From NCBI GenBank assembly GCA_026015225.1, contig JAOZGV010000178.1, positions 1 to 8,642 on the forward strand: DNA of 8,642 nucleotides, given 5' to 3'. This document shows, piece after piece, positions 1 to 5,561 of this stretch; the stretch's first letter is position 1, and each line of letters starts with the position of its first letter. The notes beneath the pieces were generated by a model. It saw only the letters and a program-made list of their open reading frames with translations. It was not told where the DNA came from and searched no databases. This DNA comes from Candidatus Bathyarchaeota archaeon (GTDB taxonomy: Archaea; Thermoproteota; Bathyarchaeia; 40CM-2-53-6; RBG-13-38-9). The translations under genes and the position numbers were made by a program.

Positions 1-1
1 A

Positions 2-436
2 CATACAACTAGATTGATTGCAAATGGGTTAAGAACTTGTGGAAAGACTTTGAAAAGATCAAAAGTTACTATTCTGGGAATATCCTATCGTCCTGATATT
101 AAAGAGGTTAGATTCTCACCCTCTCTAGAATTGATAAAAATTCTTAAAAGAAGAGGTTGTAGAACTACTGTTTATGATCCAATGTTTAGTCACTCCGAAA
201 TTGCAAAAATGGGTTTTAAAACTGAAACTACATTAAAAAGAACGTTTGAAAAATCTGATTGTGTGGTTATTGCTGTGGCCCACAAAGAATTTAAGACTTT
301 GAACCCCCAAGAAATTGCTATGCATTCTTCCATGCCTTGTGTAATCGTTGATGGAGCACATTTATTTAATTCGGAAAATGTTGAAAAACTAGGGATGATA
401 TATCGAGGAATTGGAAGGGGAATTTGGAAAAAGTAG
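2..436 (+). CDS. UDP-N-acetyl-D-mannosamine/UDP-glucose dehydrogenase family, C-terminal part (5' end outside window)
   Basis: The reading frame is open to the left edge of the window, so this is the C-terminal part of a longer gene; the TTG at 14 is not the real start. The segment matches the C-terminal UDP-binding domain of NAD-dependent nucleotide-sugar dehydrogenases: a strand ending in GISYRPDIKE, the R-x-SP motif (RFSPSLELI), then VYDP, a DCVVIAVAH segment, a VDGAHLF segment, and the ending IYRGIGRG, which is typical of archaeal UDP-ManNAc dehydrogenases. The family oxidises the C6 hydroxyl of a UDP-sugar to a carboxylate in the cytoplasm, feeding surface polysaccharide or N-glycan synthesis. 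The NAD-binding domain and catalytic cysteine lie upstream and are not visible, so the exact substrate is open. The next gene starts 11 bases after the stop codon, which suggests one operon. Confidence 0.88.
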   Translation, partial: HTTRLIANGLRTCGKTLKRSKVTILGISYRPDIKEVRFSPSLELIKILKRRGCRTTVYDPMFSHSEIAKMGFKTETTLKRTFEKSDCVVIAVAHKEFKTLNPQEIAMHSSMPCVIVDGAHLFNSENVEKLGMIYRGIGRGIWKK

Positions 437-447
437 GGAATGCATTA

Positions 448-1404
448 ATGAAAAAACTTGGCGTAGGAGTAATTGGAGTCGGATTTTGGGGGCAGAATCA
501 TGCTCGAGTGTATAAAGAGTTAAAAAAAGCTAAGCTTGTTGGTATAAGTGATTTAGATAAAAGAAAAGCTGAGATTACTGCTCAGACATATCAATGTGAT
601 TTTTTTGAAAAAAATGAGGATTTGCTAAAGAATGAAGAAATAGATGCAGTCAGCATATGCACACCAACATCTTCACATTTGAAAGTATCTCTTCAAGCCA
701 TAGAGTATGGAAAGCATTTACTTGTAGAAAAACCTCTAAGTAAGACTTTAAAAGAGGCAATAAGAGTTGTAAAAAAAGCTGAAAAAAATAAAATCATATT
801 AACAGTTGGCCATATAGAAAGATTTAATCCAGCTGTACAAAAATTAAAGGAACTGATACAAAAAAAAAATTTAGGAGATATTATTCTAATTTTTTCAAGA
901 AGAGTTACTCGTTGGCCAGAGAGAGTTGGCGACGTAGGAGTCGTAATGGATTCTGCGATACATGATATAGATGTGATGATGTATCTTCTGGAAACCGATA
1001 TAGATAGAGTATATGCAAAAATTGGGAATTTAAAACATAAATTCGAAGACTATGCTGAAGCTTTACTGCATTTTAAAAACGGAATAGTTGGTTTTTTGGA
1101 TGCAAATTGGCTGACGCCTAGGAAGATTAGGAGATTAATTGTAACCGGTAGTGAAGCAACGACAACTCTAGATTATATAGAACAGCTCATTAATATCGAG
1201 AATTCAAAAGGAATGAGAACCATCCAATCAAAGTGGGAAGAACCATTGAAACTAGAGCTGGATCACTTTGCTGACATCGTATTAAAAGATATGAGTCCTA
1301 GCGTAGCGGGTCTTGATGCTTTAAAAGCTATTCAAGTATGTGAAGGAATTTTAAAATCAGGTTTAAGTGGAAAAGAAGTCCGCCTGAATAAGATTGCCAT
1401 TTAG
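448..1404 (+). CDS. Gfo/Idh/MocA-family oxidoreductase, probably acting on a UDP-amino sugar
   Basis: A 318-residue NAD(P)-dependent oxidoreductase. The N-terminal Rossmann fold shows GVIGVGFWG (G10, G12, G15), then SICTPTSSH and the family lysine motif EKP (E94-K95-P96). The C-terminal domain carries GHIERFNPA (121-129) and DSAIHDIDVMMYL with D168 and H172, the usual catalytic histidine region. IERFNP and AIHDIDVM are typical of the WlbA/WbpB and UDP-GlcNAc 3-dehydrogenase branch, which oxidises the C3 hydroxyl of UDP-GlcNAc or UDP-GlcNAcA ahead of transamination. That fits the sugar-nucleotide dehydrogenase just upstream, but the substrate is inferred. I chose ATG 448 rather than TTG 424 because 448 gives the normal family N-terminus (MKKLGVGVIG), has AGGGA about 8 bases upstream, and avoids overlap with the upstream gene. 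Confidence 0.9.
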   Translation: MKKLGVGVIGVGFWGQNHARVYKELKKAKLVGISDLDKRKAEITAQTYQCDFFEKNEDLLKNEEIDAVSICTPTSSHLKVSLQAIEYGKHLLVEKPLSKTLKEAIRVVKKAEKNKIILTVGHIERFNPAVQKLKELIQKKNLGDIILIFSRRVTRWPERVGDVGVVMDSAIHDIDVMMYLLETDIDRVYAKIGNLKHKFEDYAEALLHFKNGIVGFLDANWLTPRKIRRLIVTGSEATTTLDYIEQLINIENSKGMRTIQSKWEEPLKLELDHFADIVLKDMSPSVAGLDALKAIQVCEGILKSGLSGKEVRLNKIAI

Positions 1405-1482
1405 ATTAGCTCTTTTTAAGGCGACCCTCGTTTTAATACAATCAAATACCTTTCAATGGGAAGAAATTTAGGAATGAGCGAC

Positions 1483-1489
1483 TTTATAT
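1483..1489 (+). promoter_or_regulatory. Candidate TATA box for the Trm112-like gene
   Basis: TTTATAT lies about 43 bases before the ATG at 1529. With the usual archaeal spacing of about 26 bases this puts transcription start near 1510 and gives a leader of about 19 bases. The T-rich stretch at 1411-1418 just after the oxidoreductase could end the upstream transcript. Confidence 0.4.
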
Positions 1490-1528
1490 CATTAGAAAAA
1501 TCAGTTTTATTTTAAAAGGCGCTTTTTC

Positions 1529-1804
1529 ATGAAGAGAAAATTAATGGAAATTTTAGCATGCCCTATCGATAAACATCATCCTCTGGACCTCTTAGTTTTA
1601 AGAGAGAACGAAGAAATTATTGAGGGACTAATTATATGTCCCAAATGTAAGAGGTATTATCCAATAATAGAAGATATCCCACGAATGCTACCAGATGATT
1701 TACGCTCAAAGGAAGAGGATTTAGACTTTTTTAAAAAATGGAAAGAAAAAATACCTTCAGATGTTCTTTATAAGGGAAAACCTTTCAATCTAACAAACGA
1801 ATAA
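1529..1804 (+). CDS. Trm112-like zinc-binding methyltransferase activator
   Basis: A 91-residue protein with the Trm112/UPF0434 layout: MKRKLMEILACPIDKHHPL at the N-terminus, a central domain, then CPKCKRYYPI and IPRMLPDD. C11, C37 and C40 are likely zinc ligands. The first CPxxK has one cysteine, as in the bacterial-type members of the family, so the metal site would need a non-cysteine fourth ligand or be incomplete. In yeast and in Haloferax, Trm112 binds and stabilises several class I methyltransferases that modify tRNA, rRNA and release factors, including the Trm11 type that methylates G10 of tRNA. The gene lies 78 bases before a tRNA gene, but a functional link from this spacing alone is inference. 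A TATA-like box about 45 bases upstream suggests its own promoter. No strong Shine-Dalgarno is visible before the ATG. Confidence 0.85.
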   Translation: MKRKLMEILACPIDKHHPLDLLVLRENEEIIEGLIICPKCKRYYPIIEDIPRMLPDDLRSKEEDLDFFKKWKEKIPSDVLYKGKPFNLTNE

Positions 1805-1846
1805 TTTTAAAATTTATCACCAAAATTAAAAATTTAAAAAAGACTA

Positions 1847-1852
1847 TTTATA
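1847..1852 (+). promoter_or_regulatory. Candidate TATA box for the tRNA gene
   Basis: TTTATA is centred near 1850, which would place transcription start near 1876, six bases before the mature tRNA 5' end. A second A/T-rich box (ATTTAAAAAA, about 1831-1840) would instead start transcription near 1862 and include the duplicated acceptor strand at 1863-1869. The sequence does not decide between them. Confidence 0.4.
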
Positions 1853-1891
1853 AGAAAAATAGAGCCCGGGATGCTTTCAATAGCCCGGTGG

Positions 1892-1919
1892 AGGAAGGAT
1901 CTATAATTCTTCCGCCGAG
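1892..1919 (+). other. tRNA-Gln intron 1, D arm (position 10/11), 28 nt
   Basis: A complete bulge-helix-bulge is visible. The inner hairpin is GGAAGGAT (1893-1900) with ATTCTTCC (1906-1913) and a 5-nt loop. The central 4-bp helix is CGGT (1886-1889) with GCCG (1914-1917). The bulges are GGA (1890-1892) and AGT (1918-1920). Cutting after the second base of each bulge removes exactly 28 nt and restores G10-U11 of the D stem. The outer helix is weak, so the site is a relaxed form. Confidence 0.88.
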
Positions 1920-1934
1920 TGTAGCGGACAAGCA

Positions 1935-1957
1935 TGAGCTTAATAAAGCTCATTGAA
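1935..1957 (+). other. tRNA-Gln intron 2, D arm/anticodon stem junction (24/25, equivalent to 25/26), 23 nt
   Basis: The inner hairpin GAGCTT (1936-1941) with AAGCTC (1946-1951) has a 4-nt loop. The proposed bulges are CAT (1933-1935) and AAT (1956-1958). The central helix CAAG (1929-1932) with ATTG (1952-1955) has three pairs and one G-A mismatch. This is the least certain boundary: shifting it by two bases to 1937-1959 gives G26 instead of U26 but loses the central helix. The length of 23 nt is fixed by the mature fold either way. Confidence 0.75.
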
Positions 1958-1970
1958 TTGCGGGCTTTGG

Positions 1971-1985
1971 ATCCAAAGAGAAGAG
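1971..1985 (+). other. tRNA-Gln intron 3, canonical anticodon loop site (37/38), 15 nt
   Basis: The outer helix is the anticodon stem, GCGGG with CCCGC. The central helix is CTTT (1965-1968) with GAAG (1980-1983), including one G-U. The bulges are GGA (1969-1971) and AGA (1984-1986), and cuts after the second base of each give a 15-nt intron. The inner part is too small for more than two base pairs. CTTTGGATCCAAAG (1965-1978) is a perfect palindrome and could form a competing hairpin. Confidence 0.88.
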
Positions 1986-2000
1986 ACCCGCCGACGGGAG

Positions 2001-2012
2001 ATAATTCCTGAA
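2001..2012 (+). other. tRNA-Gln intron 4, T arm (position 53/54), 12 nt
   Basis: The T stem 5' strand GGGAG (1996-2000) is separated from the T loop TTCGAAT (2013-2019) by 12 bases. The bulge-helix-bulge has outer helix CGA (1992-1994) with TCG (2014-2016), central helix CGGG (1995-1998) with CCTG (2007-2010), bulges AGA (1999-2001) and AAT (2011-2013), and a 5-nt terminal loop in place of an intron helix. The boundaries are unique because neither flank allows sliding. The intron is near the lower size limit of known archaeal tRNA introns. Confidence 0.88.
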
Positions 2013-2055
2013 TTCGAATCTCCCCCGGGCTACCATACTCTATATGGCGCCTATA

Positions 2056-2079
2056 TTTTTCAATAAATATTGAATTTTT
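2056..2079 (+). terminator. T-rich terminator region between the tRNA and the convergent MazG-type gene
   Basis: A run of five T (2056-2060) lies 20 bases after the tRNA. An AT-rich hairpin TTCAATA (2059-2065) with TATTGAA (2068-2074) follows, then a second run of five T (2075-2079). Archaeal RNA polymerase terminates on T runs, so this is a plausible end for the tRNA transcript. It overlaps the stop codon of the minus-strand gene. Confidence 0.4.
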
Positions 2080-2386
2080 ATTTTCTTTTCCTTCCGTGTA
2101 AAGAAGGTCTTTGTAAATTTATCTGATGTTTTTTTTCTATTTCTTTTTCTAGATCAATTCCCATCACTTCAGCACAGTTTGCTAGTCTTATAAATACATC
2201 AGCCAGTTCTTCTGCAAATTTATCCCAATCCTCATCTCGAATTGCTTCGGAGGCTTCTGAGATCTCGCTATGAATTCTCAGAAGCATTGTATCGATATCC
2301 TTCTTTTTCCATTTAAATCCCTTATCAATTGCATACTCAGTAATCATTCTTTGCCATTCTTTCAAACTTTTCAAAATTTTAAACAC
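2078..2386 (-). CDS. MazG-like nucleotide pyrophosphohydrolase
   Basis: A 102-residue all-alpha protein with the MazG-type metal-binding pattern: E41-x-x-E44 in EISEASEAIRD and E60-x-x-D63 in EELADVFIRLAN, then a C-terminal K-x-x-x-N-x-x-RP-x-x-HGRK signature (KHQINLQRPSLHGRK). Single-domain family members hydrolyse nucleoside triphosphates, often non-canonical ones, to the monophosphate and pyrophosphate in the cytoplasm. The exact nucleotide cannot be read from sequence. The start is uncertain. GTG 2386 gives the full length, but GGTG (2384-2387) could be the ribosome binding site for the in-frame TTG at 2374, nine bases downstream, giving 98 residues. Endonuclease III follows on the same strand, so both may protect the genome from damaged bases, though a gap of about 157 bases separates the two. 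Confidence 0.85.
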   Translation of the reverse strand: MFKILKSLKEWQRMITEYAIDKGFKWKKKDIDTMLLRIHSEISEASEAIRDEDWDKFAEELADVFIRLANCAEVMGIDLEKEIEKKHQINLQRPSLHGRKRK

Positions 2387-2543
2387 CAGTAAATTATATT
2401 ATATTACAAATAGCCAGAATATTTTAAACGCATTCTTGACTTATCCAGATTTGTTTTCTCAACTTGAGAAATATTGAATTTTTTAAATCATTAAGATGGA
2501 ATTTAATAAAATCAATAGCCTCATTATTCTTACACATGTTCAT

Positions 2544-3188
2544 TCAATTGAATTTAAAAGCTGAAGGGCATAATTTATTTAAAAGACAATCGTTACAAAG
2601 AGGTTTTTTTGCCGAACATATTTGCCTTCCATGCTCTATTAATAGATAAGTAAATTTAAACCAATCTTTCTTTGGAATTGACTTCATTAGATCTTGTTCT
2701 ATTTTGTCTGGATAATTATTGTGTGTTAGATCCAATCTTTGGGAAAGTCTTGTAACATGCGTATCCACTGCAATGCCTTCTATAATCCCATAAGCATTAG
2801 AGAGAACTATGTTAGCTGTCTTTCTTGCCACACCAGGTAATTTTATTAAATCGTCCATACTAGGCGGTACCTTTGAATCGTATTTTTTTACAATAATTTC
2901 AAAGGATTCTTTTATATGTCTAGCTTTTACTTTATAAAAACCTGTAGATCTTATATCTTTTTCAAATGTTCTGAGATCTGCATCTGCAAAATCTTCAGCA
3001 CTTTTATATTTTTGAAAAAGATCTTTTGTTACTTCATTTACCTTCAAATCAGTGCATTGAGCTGACAACATTACTGCTACTAACAACTGAATGAGATTTT
3101 TATATTTAAGTGCGATTTTTGCTTCTGGGTAATTTTTTTTAAGCAGATTAATTATTTTTCTAACTCTATTCTTTTCTGTATCGTTCAT
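2544..3188 (-). CDS. nth: Endonuclease III (DNA glycosylase/AP lyase)
   Basis: A 214-residue protein of normal length for the family. It shows LSAQCTD (41-47), the helix-hairpin-helix LPGVARKTANIVL (117-129) with catalytic K123, VDTHV with catalytic D142, and the [4Fe-4S] loop C191-x6-C198-x2-C201-x5-C207 near the C-terminus. The enzyme removes oxidised pyrimidines from DNA and cuts at the resulting abasic site. I chose ATG 3188: the TTG one codon upstream is possible, but GTGA ends nine bases before the ATG and fits as a Shine-Dalgarno. All catalytic and cluster residues are present, so it should be active. Confidence 0.96.
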   Translation of the reverse strand: MNDTEKNRVRKIINLLKKNYPEAKIALKYKNLIQLLVAVMLSAQCTDLKVNEVTKDLFQKYKSAEDFADADLRTFEKDIRSTGFYKVKARHIKESFEIIVKKYDSKVPPSMDDLIKLPGVARKTANIVLSNAYGIIEGIAVDTHVTRLSQRLDLTHNNYPDKIEQDLMKSIPKKDWFKFTYLLIEHGRQICSAKKPLCNDCLLNKLCPSAFKFN

Positions 3189-3240
3189 CAATTCTTTTCA
3201 CGATCAATATAACTTGATTTAATTCAAGCCATTATTCGCA

Positions 3241-3786
3241 TCAATTTAGCGCGCGCGCGCTTAAGAATGATTTAACAAATTCCTTTATGGATCGATTTCT
3301 TCGAATTTCGTATATAACGATCATTAAGAATAACATTGAAAAAATAAACTGCATAATAAAAGTTGCTTTGATCCAATCACCAAAAATTATAAGTCCATTA
3401 AAACTTTTAGAGGAAAAAGGTGCAAAAATTGGATTATATCGATGGTGTAAAGCATCAATAAAAATATGAAAAATTGAGCAAAGAATTCCTAATGGAATGT
3501 CGAATTTACGAAGCTTAAAATGAAATTTCAGCTTGAATAACTTTCTGATGGAAAAAAACCATAAGGGAGCTAAAGTAAAAGCCAATAGCAAATCAACAGT
3601 AATAGCCCCAAATAAACTATGCAAGATAAATCTGTTATTAGGCCATTCAATTCCTAAAAAGTATAAAAATATGACCTCAAAGTCCTGAACCATCGCTGTT
3701 AAACCTAAAAAAGGAAGATTCGATTTTCGTCTAAAGGACTGATTAAGTATCCATGGAATTGAATAATGAAAAGGTGTTAGAACCAT
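3241..3786 (-). CDS. Polytopic membrane protein resembling DUF4184/membrane-bound hydrolase-like proteins
   Basis: A 181-residue protein with about four hydrophobic segments (roughly 33-45, 57-79, 98-113, 143-160). The N-terminus MVLTPFHYSIPWIL, the acidic pair in QDFEVIF (D35, E37), H56, and the H107-x3-D111-x2-H114-H115 cluster (HIFIDALHH) resemble archaeal DUF4184 and YdjM-like membrane proteins annotated as metal-dependent hydrolases. The conserved His and Asp would suit a metal site, but no activity is established for this branch. ATG 3786 is preferred over the TTG one codon upstream; GGG lies about ten bases before it. The C-terminal codons run through a GC-alternating tract that encodes ARA just before the stop. 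Confidence 0.65.
   Translation of the reverse strand: MVLTPFHYSIPWILNQSFRRKSNLPFLGLTAMVQDFEVIFLYFLGIEWPNNRFILHSLFGAITVDLLLAFTLAPLWFFSIRKLFKLKFHFKLRKFDIPLGILCSIFHIFIDALHHRYNPIFAPFSSKSFNGLIIFGDWIKATFIMQFIFSMLFLMIVIYEIRRNRSIKEFVKSFLSARALN
3248..3261. repeat. Alternating GC tract, 14-bp palindrome
   Basis: AGCGCGCGCGCGCT is a perfect palindrome inside the last codons of the minus-strand membrane protein. Alternating GC is very unusual in this A+T-rich window. A shorter relative with the same TAGCGCGCGC core lies at 8357-8366. Confidence 0.8.
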
Positions 3787-3894
3787 CAATAAAACCCTAT
3801 TTTTCTTTATAGAAATATTTTGGCTTTTTTTCTAATTATAAGAATTAAATTGTATTTTGAGACTGTTTTTTATTATTTTCGTTTTAAAATCGAT

Positions 3895-4827
3895 TCAATA
3901 TATTCCAAGAATTAAAAGCCAGAGATTTAGATATAGCCCAGCTCCAATTGTAGATATCAACACTAAGGAAGCTATCACTTCTTTATGAAAATTATAGCGT
4001 TCGCTTAAGACTATTGTAGAAACAGCGATTGGCGAGCTATGCATAAGAATGACTATAGATTTTTCCAGATATTCAAGATTTAATAATTCTACAGCAAAAA
4101 GAGCAATAAGCGGTAGAAAAATAATTCTCAATAGACTTAATTCGGCAGCTTTTAAAATATTTCCATATTTTCTCCCGTATAAGAAAACTCCAAGCATAAA
4201 GATTGCAACGACTGAAGTCGTTCCACCTAACATATGAAGAGTAGTAGATATAGGATCTGGTAGGTCTAAATTAAAAATTGATAATAAAGTGCCGGCTATA
4301 ATTGAAAAAATAATAGGATTTTTTGAAAGTCTAAAAGCCACTTCTTTAATACCTTTCCAAATTGACGATTCTCCCAATTTATAAATTTCAAGTACTGTAA
4401 TTGATATTGGAACCGCTATTAAGGAAATTGAAGCTGCTGCTAACGTAGCTAGATTTTCACTTTGTCTTGTCGGAAATGCGAACATAACAAAGGGTATTCC
4501 AAAAAATGCTACATTTCCGAATATTGTACTAAAAATTAGAAGATAAAGAGAGTCTCTTTTTAATCTAAGTATTTTTGATGTTATATAGATTAAAAATGAT
4601 GCAAAAAATATTGGAAAAATTGCTGAAAGAATAAATTCGGAAGACTCCTTTACCAGATTAATTTCAGACATATTAACAAAAAAAAGAGCCGGTAATGCAA
4701 AGAAGTACACATAAGCACTAAGTACTCGTTCATCACCTGCTTTCAATACGCCAATCTTTCTAGATAGCGTTCCTGCACCGATTAAAATAATAATTGGAAT
4801 TAAAGTCCTAAATATAATATCATTCAT
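3895..4827 (-). CDS. AEC-family (auxin efflux carrier-like) transporter
   Basis: A 310-residue integral membrane protein with about ten hydrophobic segments, five in each half. It has the family's half-repeat features: FFALPALFFVNMS near 42-54, GNVAFFGIPFVMFAF (104-118), and the second-half match NPIIFSIIAGTLLSIFNLDLP followed by an ending rich in HSSPIAVSTIVL. Members of this family in bacteria and archaea are thought to carry organic acids such as malate or malonate by secondary transport; the substrate here cannot be told. The ATG at 4827 is preceded by GAAAG. A/T-rich sequence upstream (about 4845-4860) may carry the promoter. The neighbours give no clear substrate hint. Confidence 0.88.
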   Translation of the reverse strand: MNDIIFRTLIPIIILIGAGTLSRKIGVLKAGDERVLSAYVYFFALPALFFVNMSEINLVKESSEFILSAIFPIFFASFLIYITSKILRLKRDSLYLLIFSTIFGNVAFFGIPFVMFAFPTRQSENLATLAAASISLIAVPISITVLEIYKLGESSIWKGIKEVAFRLSKNPIIFSIIAGTLLSIFNLDLPDPISTTLHMLGGTTSVVAIFMLGVFLYGRKYGNILKAAELSLLRIIFLPLIALFAVELLNLEYLEKSIVILMHSSPIAVSTIVLSERYNFHKEVIASLVLISTIGAGLYLNLWLLILGIY

Positions 4828-4885
4828 TTTCTTTCAGATATTATCGATTGTATAATTGTTGCACAAATAATGTTTGTCTGGAATA

Positions 4886-4900
4886 AATTCGAATTTTTTT
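4886..4900. repeat. 15-bp repeat, copy 1, containing the palindrome AATTCGAATT
   Basis: AATTCGAATTTTTTT occurs here and again at 5512-5526 in the same orientation. The copies lie on either side of the ferritin gene. This copy is 59-73 bases upstream of the transporter start and 47 bases beyond the ferritin stop. It could be a regulator binding site or chance in A+T-rich DNA. Confidence 0.6.
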
Positions 4901-4946
4901 GATTTATTAAAAAAAATAGGATGAGATTTAGTAATTTAGAGATAGC

Positions 4947-5366
4947 TCACATTCCTTCAAGTAAACTTGTAAATGTATCGTGATGTTCTTCTTCATCCTC
5001 TAATATTTCTCTAAAAAGTTCCTCTGTTGTGATATCTCCGTCTTTTTGGGCAACTTCAATAGCATGCTTATATAGATTAATTGCCACTTCTTCATCCTTT
5101 GCATCCTGTTCCAGCATTTCTTTTAAGTCATTACCAATAAAAATCGGGTCTGGTTTAGTTGTTGGTATTCCTCCAAGATATGCTAGCCTTTCAGCAAACG
5201 CTTCTGCGTGCTTCATTTCAGCTACTGCTATGTCTTTCAACTCATCTTTTACTGCAAATGCTTGAACACCACTCCAAAGAACGTGTTGCCACATATATTG
5301 TATCGCAACTTGCAATTCTCGCGCAATTCCTTTATTTAACATTTCTAACAATTCTTTTGAAGCCAT
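4947..5366 (-). CDS. Bacterioferritin-like ferritin
   Basis: A 139-residue four-helix protein with a complete ferroxidase di-iron site by comparison with E. coli bacterioferritin: E17, E50 and H53 (AEMKHAEAFAERL), E92 (DEEVAINLY), and E125 with H128 (DEEEHHD). M51 lies in the position of the haem-ligand methionine of bacterioferritin, so haem binding between subunits is possible but not shown. The protein is about 20 residues shorter than E. coli Bfr, mostly at the C-terminus. It would oxidise and store iron as a cytoplasmic cage and limit Fenton chemistry. The start is certain: ATG 5366 has a perfect GGTGAT ribosome binding site at 5370-5375. It is transcribed away from the winged-helix gene at 5562. 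Confidence 0.9.
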   Translation of the reverse strand: MASKELLEMLNKGIARELQVAIQYMWQHVLWSGVQAFAVKDELKDIAVAEMKHAEAFAERLAYLGGIPTTKPDPIFIGNDLKEMLEQDAKDEEVAINLYKHAIEVAQKDGDITTEELFREILEDEEEHHDTFTSLLEGM

Positions 5367-5416
5367 AATATCACCATTTATCTACAATATTTTAACTAAT
5401 AAACTAATAAAAAGTT

Positions 5417-5426
5417 CATTATATAA
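5417..5426 (-). promoter_or_regulatory. Candidate TATA box of the ferritin gene
   Basis: Read on the minus strand, TTATATAATG is centred about 55 bases before the ATG, which predicts a start near 5396 and a leader of about 30 bases carrying the GGTGAT site. This is the clearest TATA-like element in the 195-base divergent region. Confidence 0.45.
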
Positions 5427-5511
5427 TTTGAGGGAGTTATAGTTTGCACATTTCTCATATTTTTTATAGAAAAAATGAAATGGATATTATCAATAACCAA
5501 TATTCATTACT

Positions 5512-5534
5512 AATTCGAATTTTTTTAAAAAAAT
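5512..5534. repeat. 15-bp repeat, copy 2, fused to a T7A7 palindrome
   Basis: AATTCGAATTTTTTT (5512-5526) repeats copy 1 at 4886-4900 exactly. It overlaps a 16-bp perfect palindrome, A-T7-A7-T at 5519-5534. The element ends 27 bases before the ATG of the winged-helix regulator, at or near the expected core promoter, so it could be the regulator's own operator. Confidence 0.55.
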
Positions 5535-5561
5535 CATAATAAAATTTCTGAGAGAGAAAAA

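Larger units (their letters stand above)
1882..2035 (+). tRNA. tRNA-Gln(UUG), interrupted by four introns, CCA encoded
   Basis: The exons are 1882-1891, 1920-1934, 1958-1970, 1986-2000 and 2013-2035, and they join to a 76-nt tRNA. The acceptor stem is AGCCCGG with CCGGGCT, discriminator A, and CCA at 2033-2035. The D stem is GTGT with GCAT (G10-U25 and U13-G22 are wobbles), with the GG of the D loop at 1926-1927. The anticodon stem is GCGGG with CCCGC and the loop is CTTTGGA, giving anticodon TTG (1967-1969). The T stem is GGGAG with CTCCC and the loop is TTCGAAT. All four helices pair completely once the introns are removed, and none of the D, anticodon or T arms is contiguous without removal. 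The overall sequence resembles archaeal tRNA-Gln. Position 26 is U if the second intron is 1935-1957, or G if it is 1937-1959. Confidence 0.93.

Noticed and set aside
424..447. TTG start giving an eight-residue longer oxidoreductase
   Set aside because: The ATG at 448 has a better ribosome binding site, gives the normal family N-terminus, and removes the overlap with the upstream gene.
1863..1888. A fifth tRNA intron between two copies of AGCCCGG
   Set aside because: All eight possible cut pairs that keep a 19-nt intron were checked and none gives a 4-bp central helix between 3-nt bulges. The second copy already gives a normal tRNA 5' end.
2464..2649. Plus-strand frame of 61 codons overlapping the end of the endonuclease III gene
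   Set aside because: It lies largely opposite a clear gene that holds the iron-sulfur cysteines, and its product looks like no protein.
3287..3469. Plus-strand frame opposite the DUF4184-like gene
   Set aside because: It is the antisense shadow of a minus-strand coding region with conserved His and Asp positions.
5029..5368. Two plus-strand frames opposite the ferritin gene
   Set aside because: They are antisense to a gene with all metal ligands and a perfect ribosome binding site.
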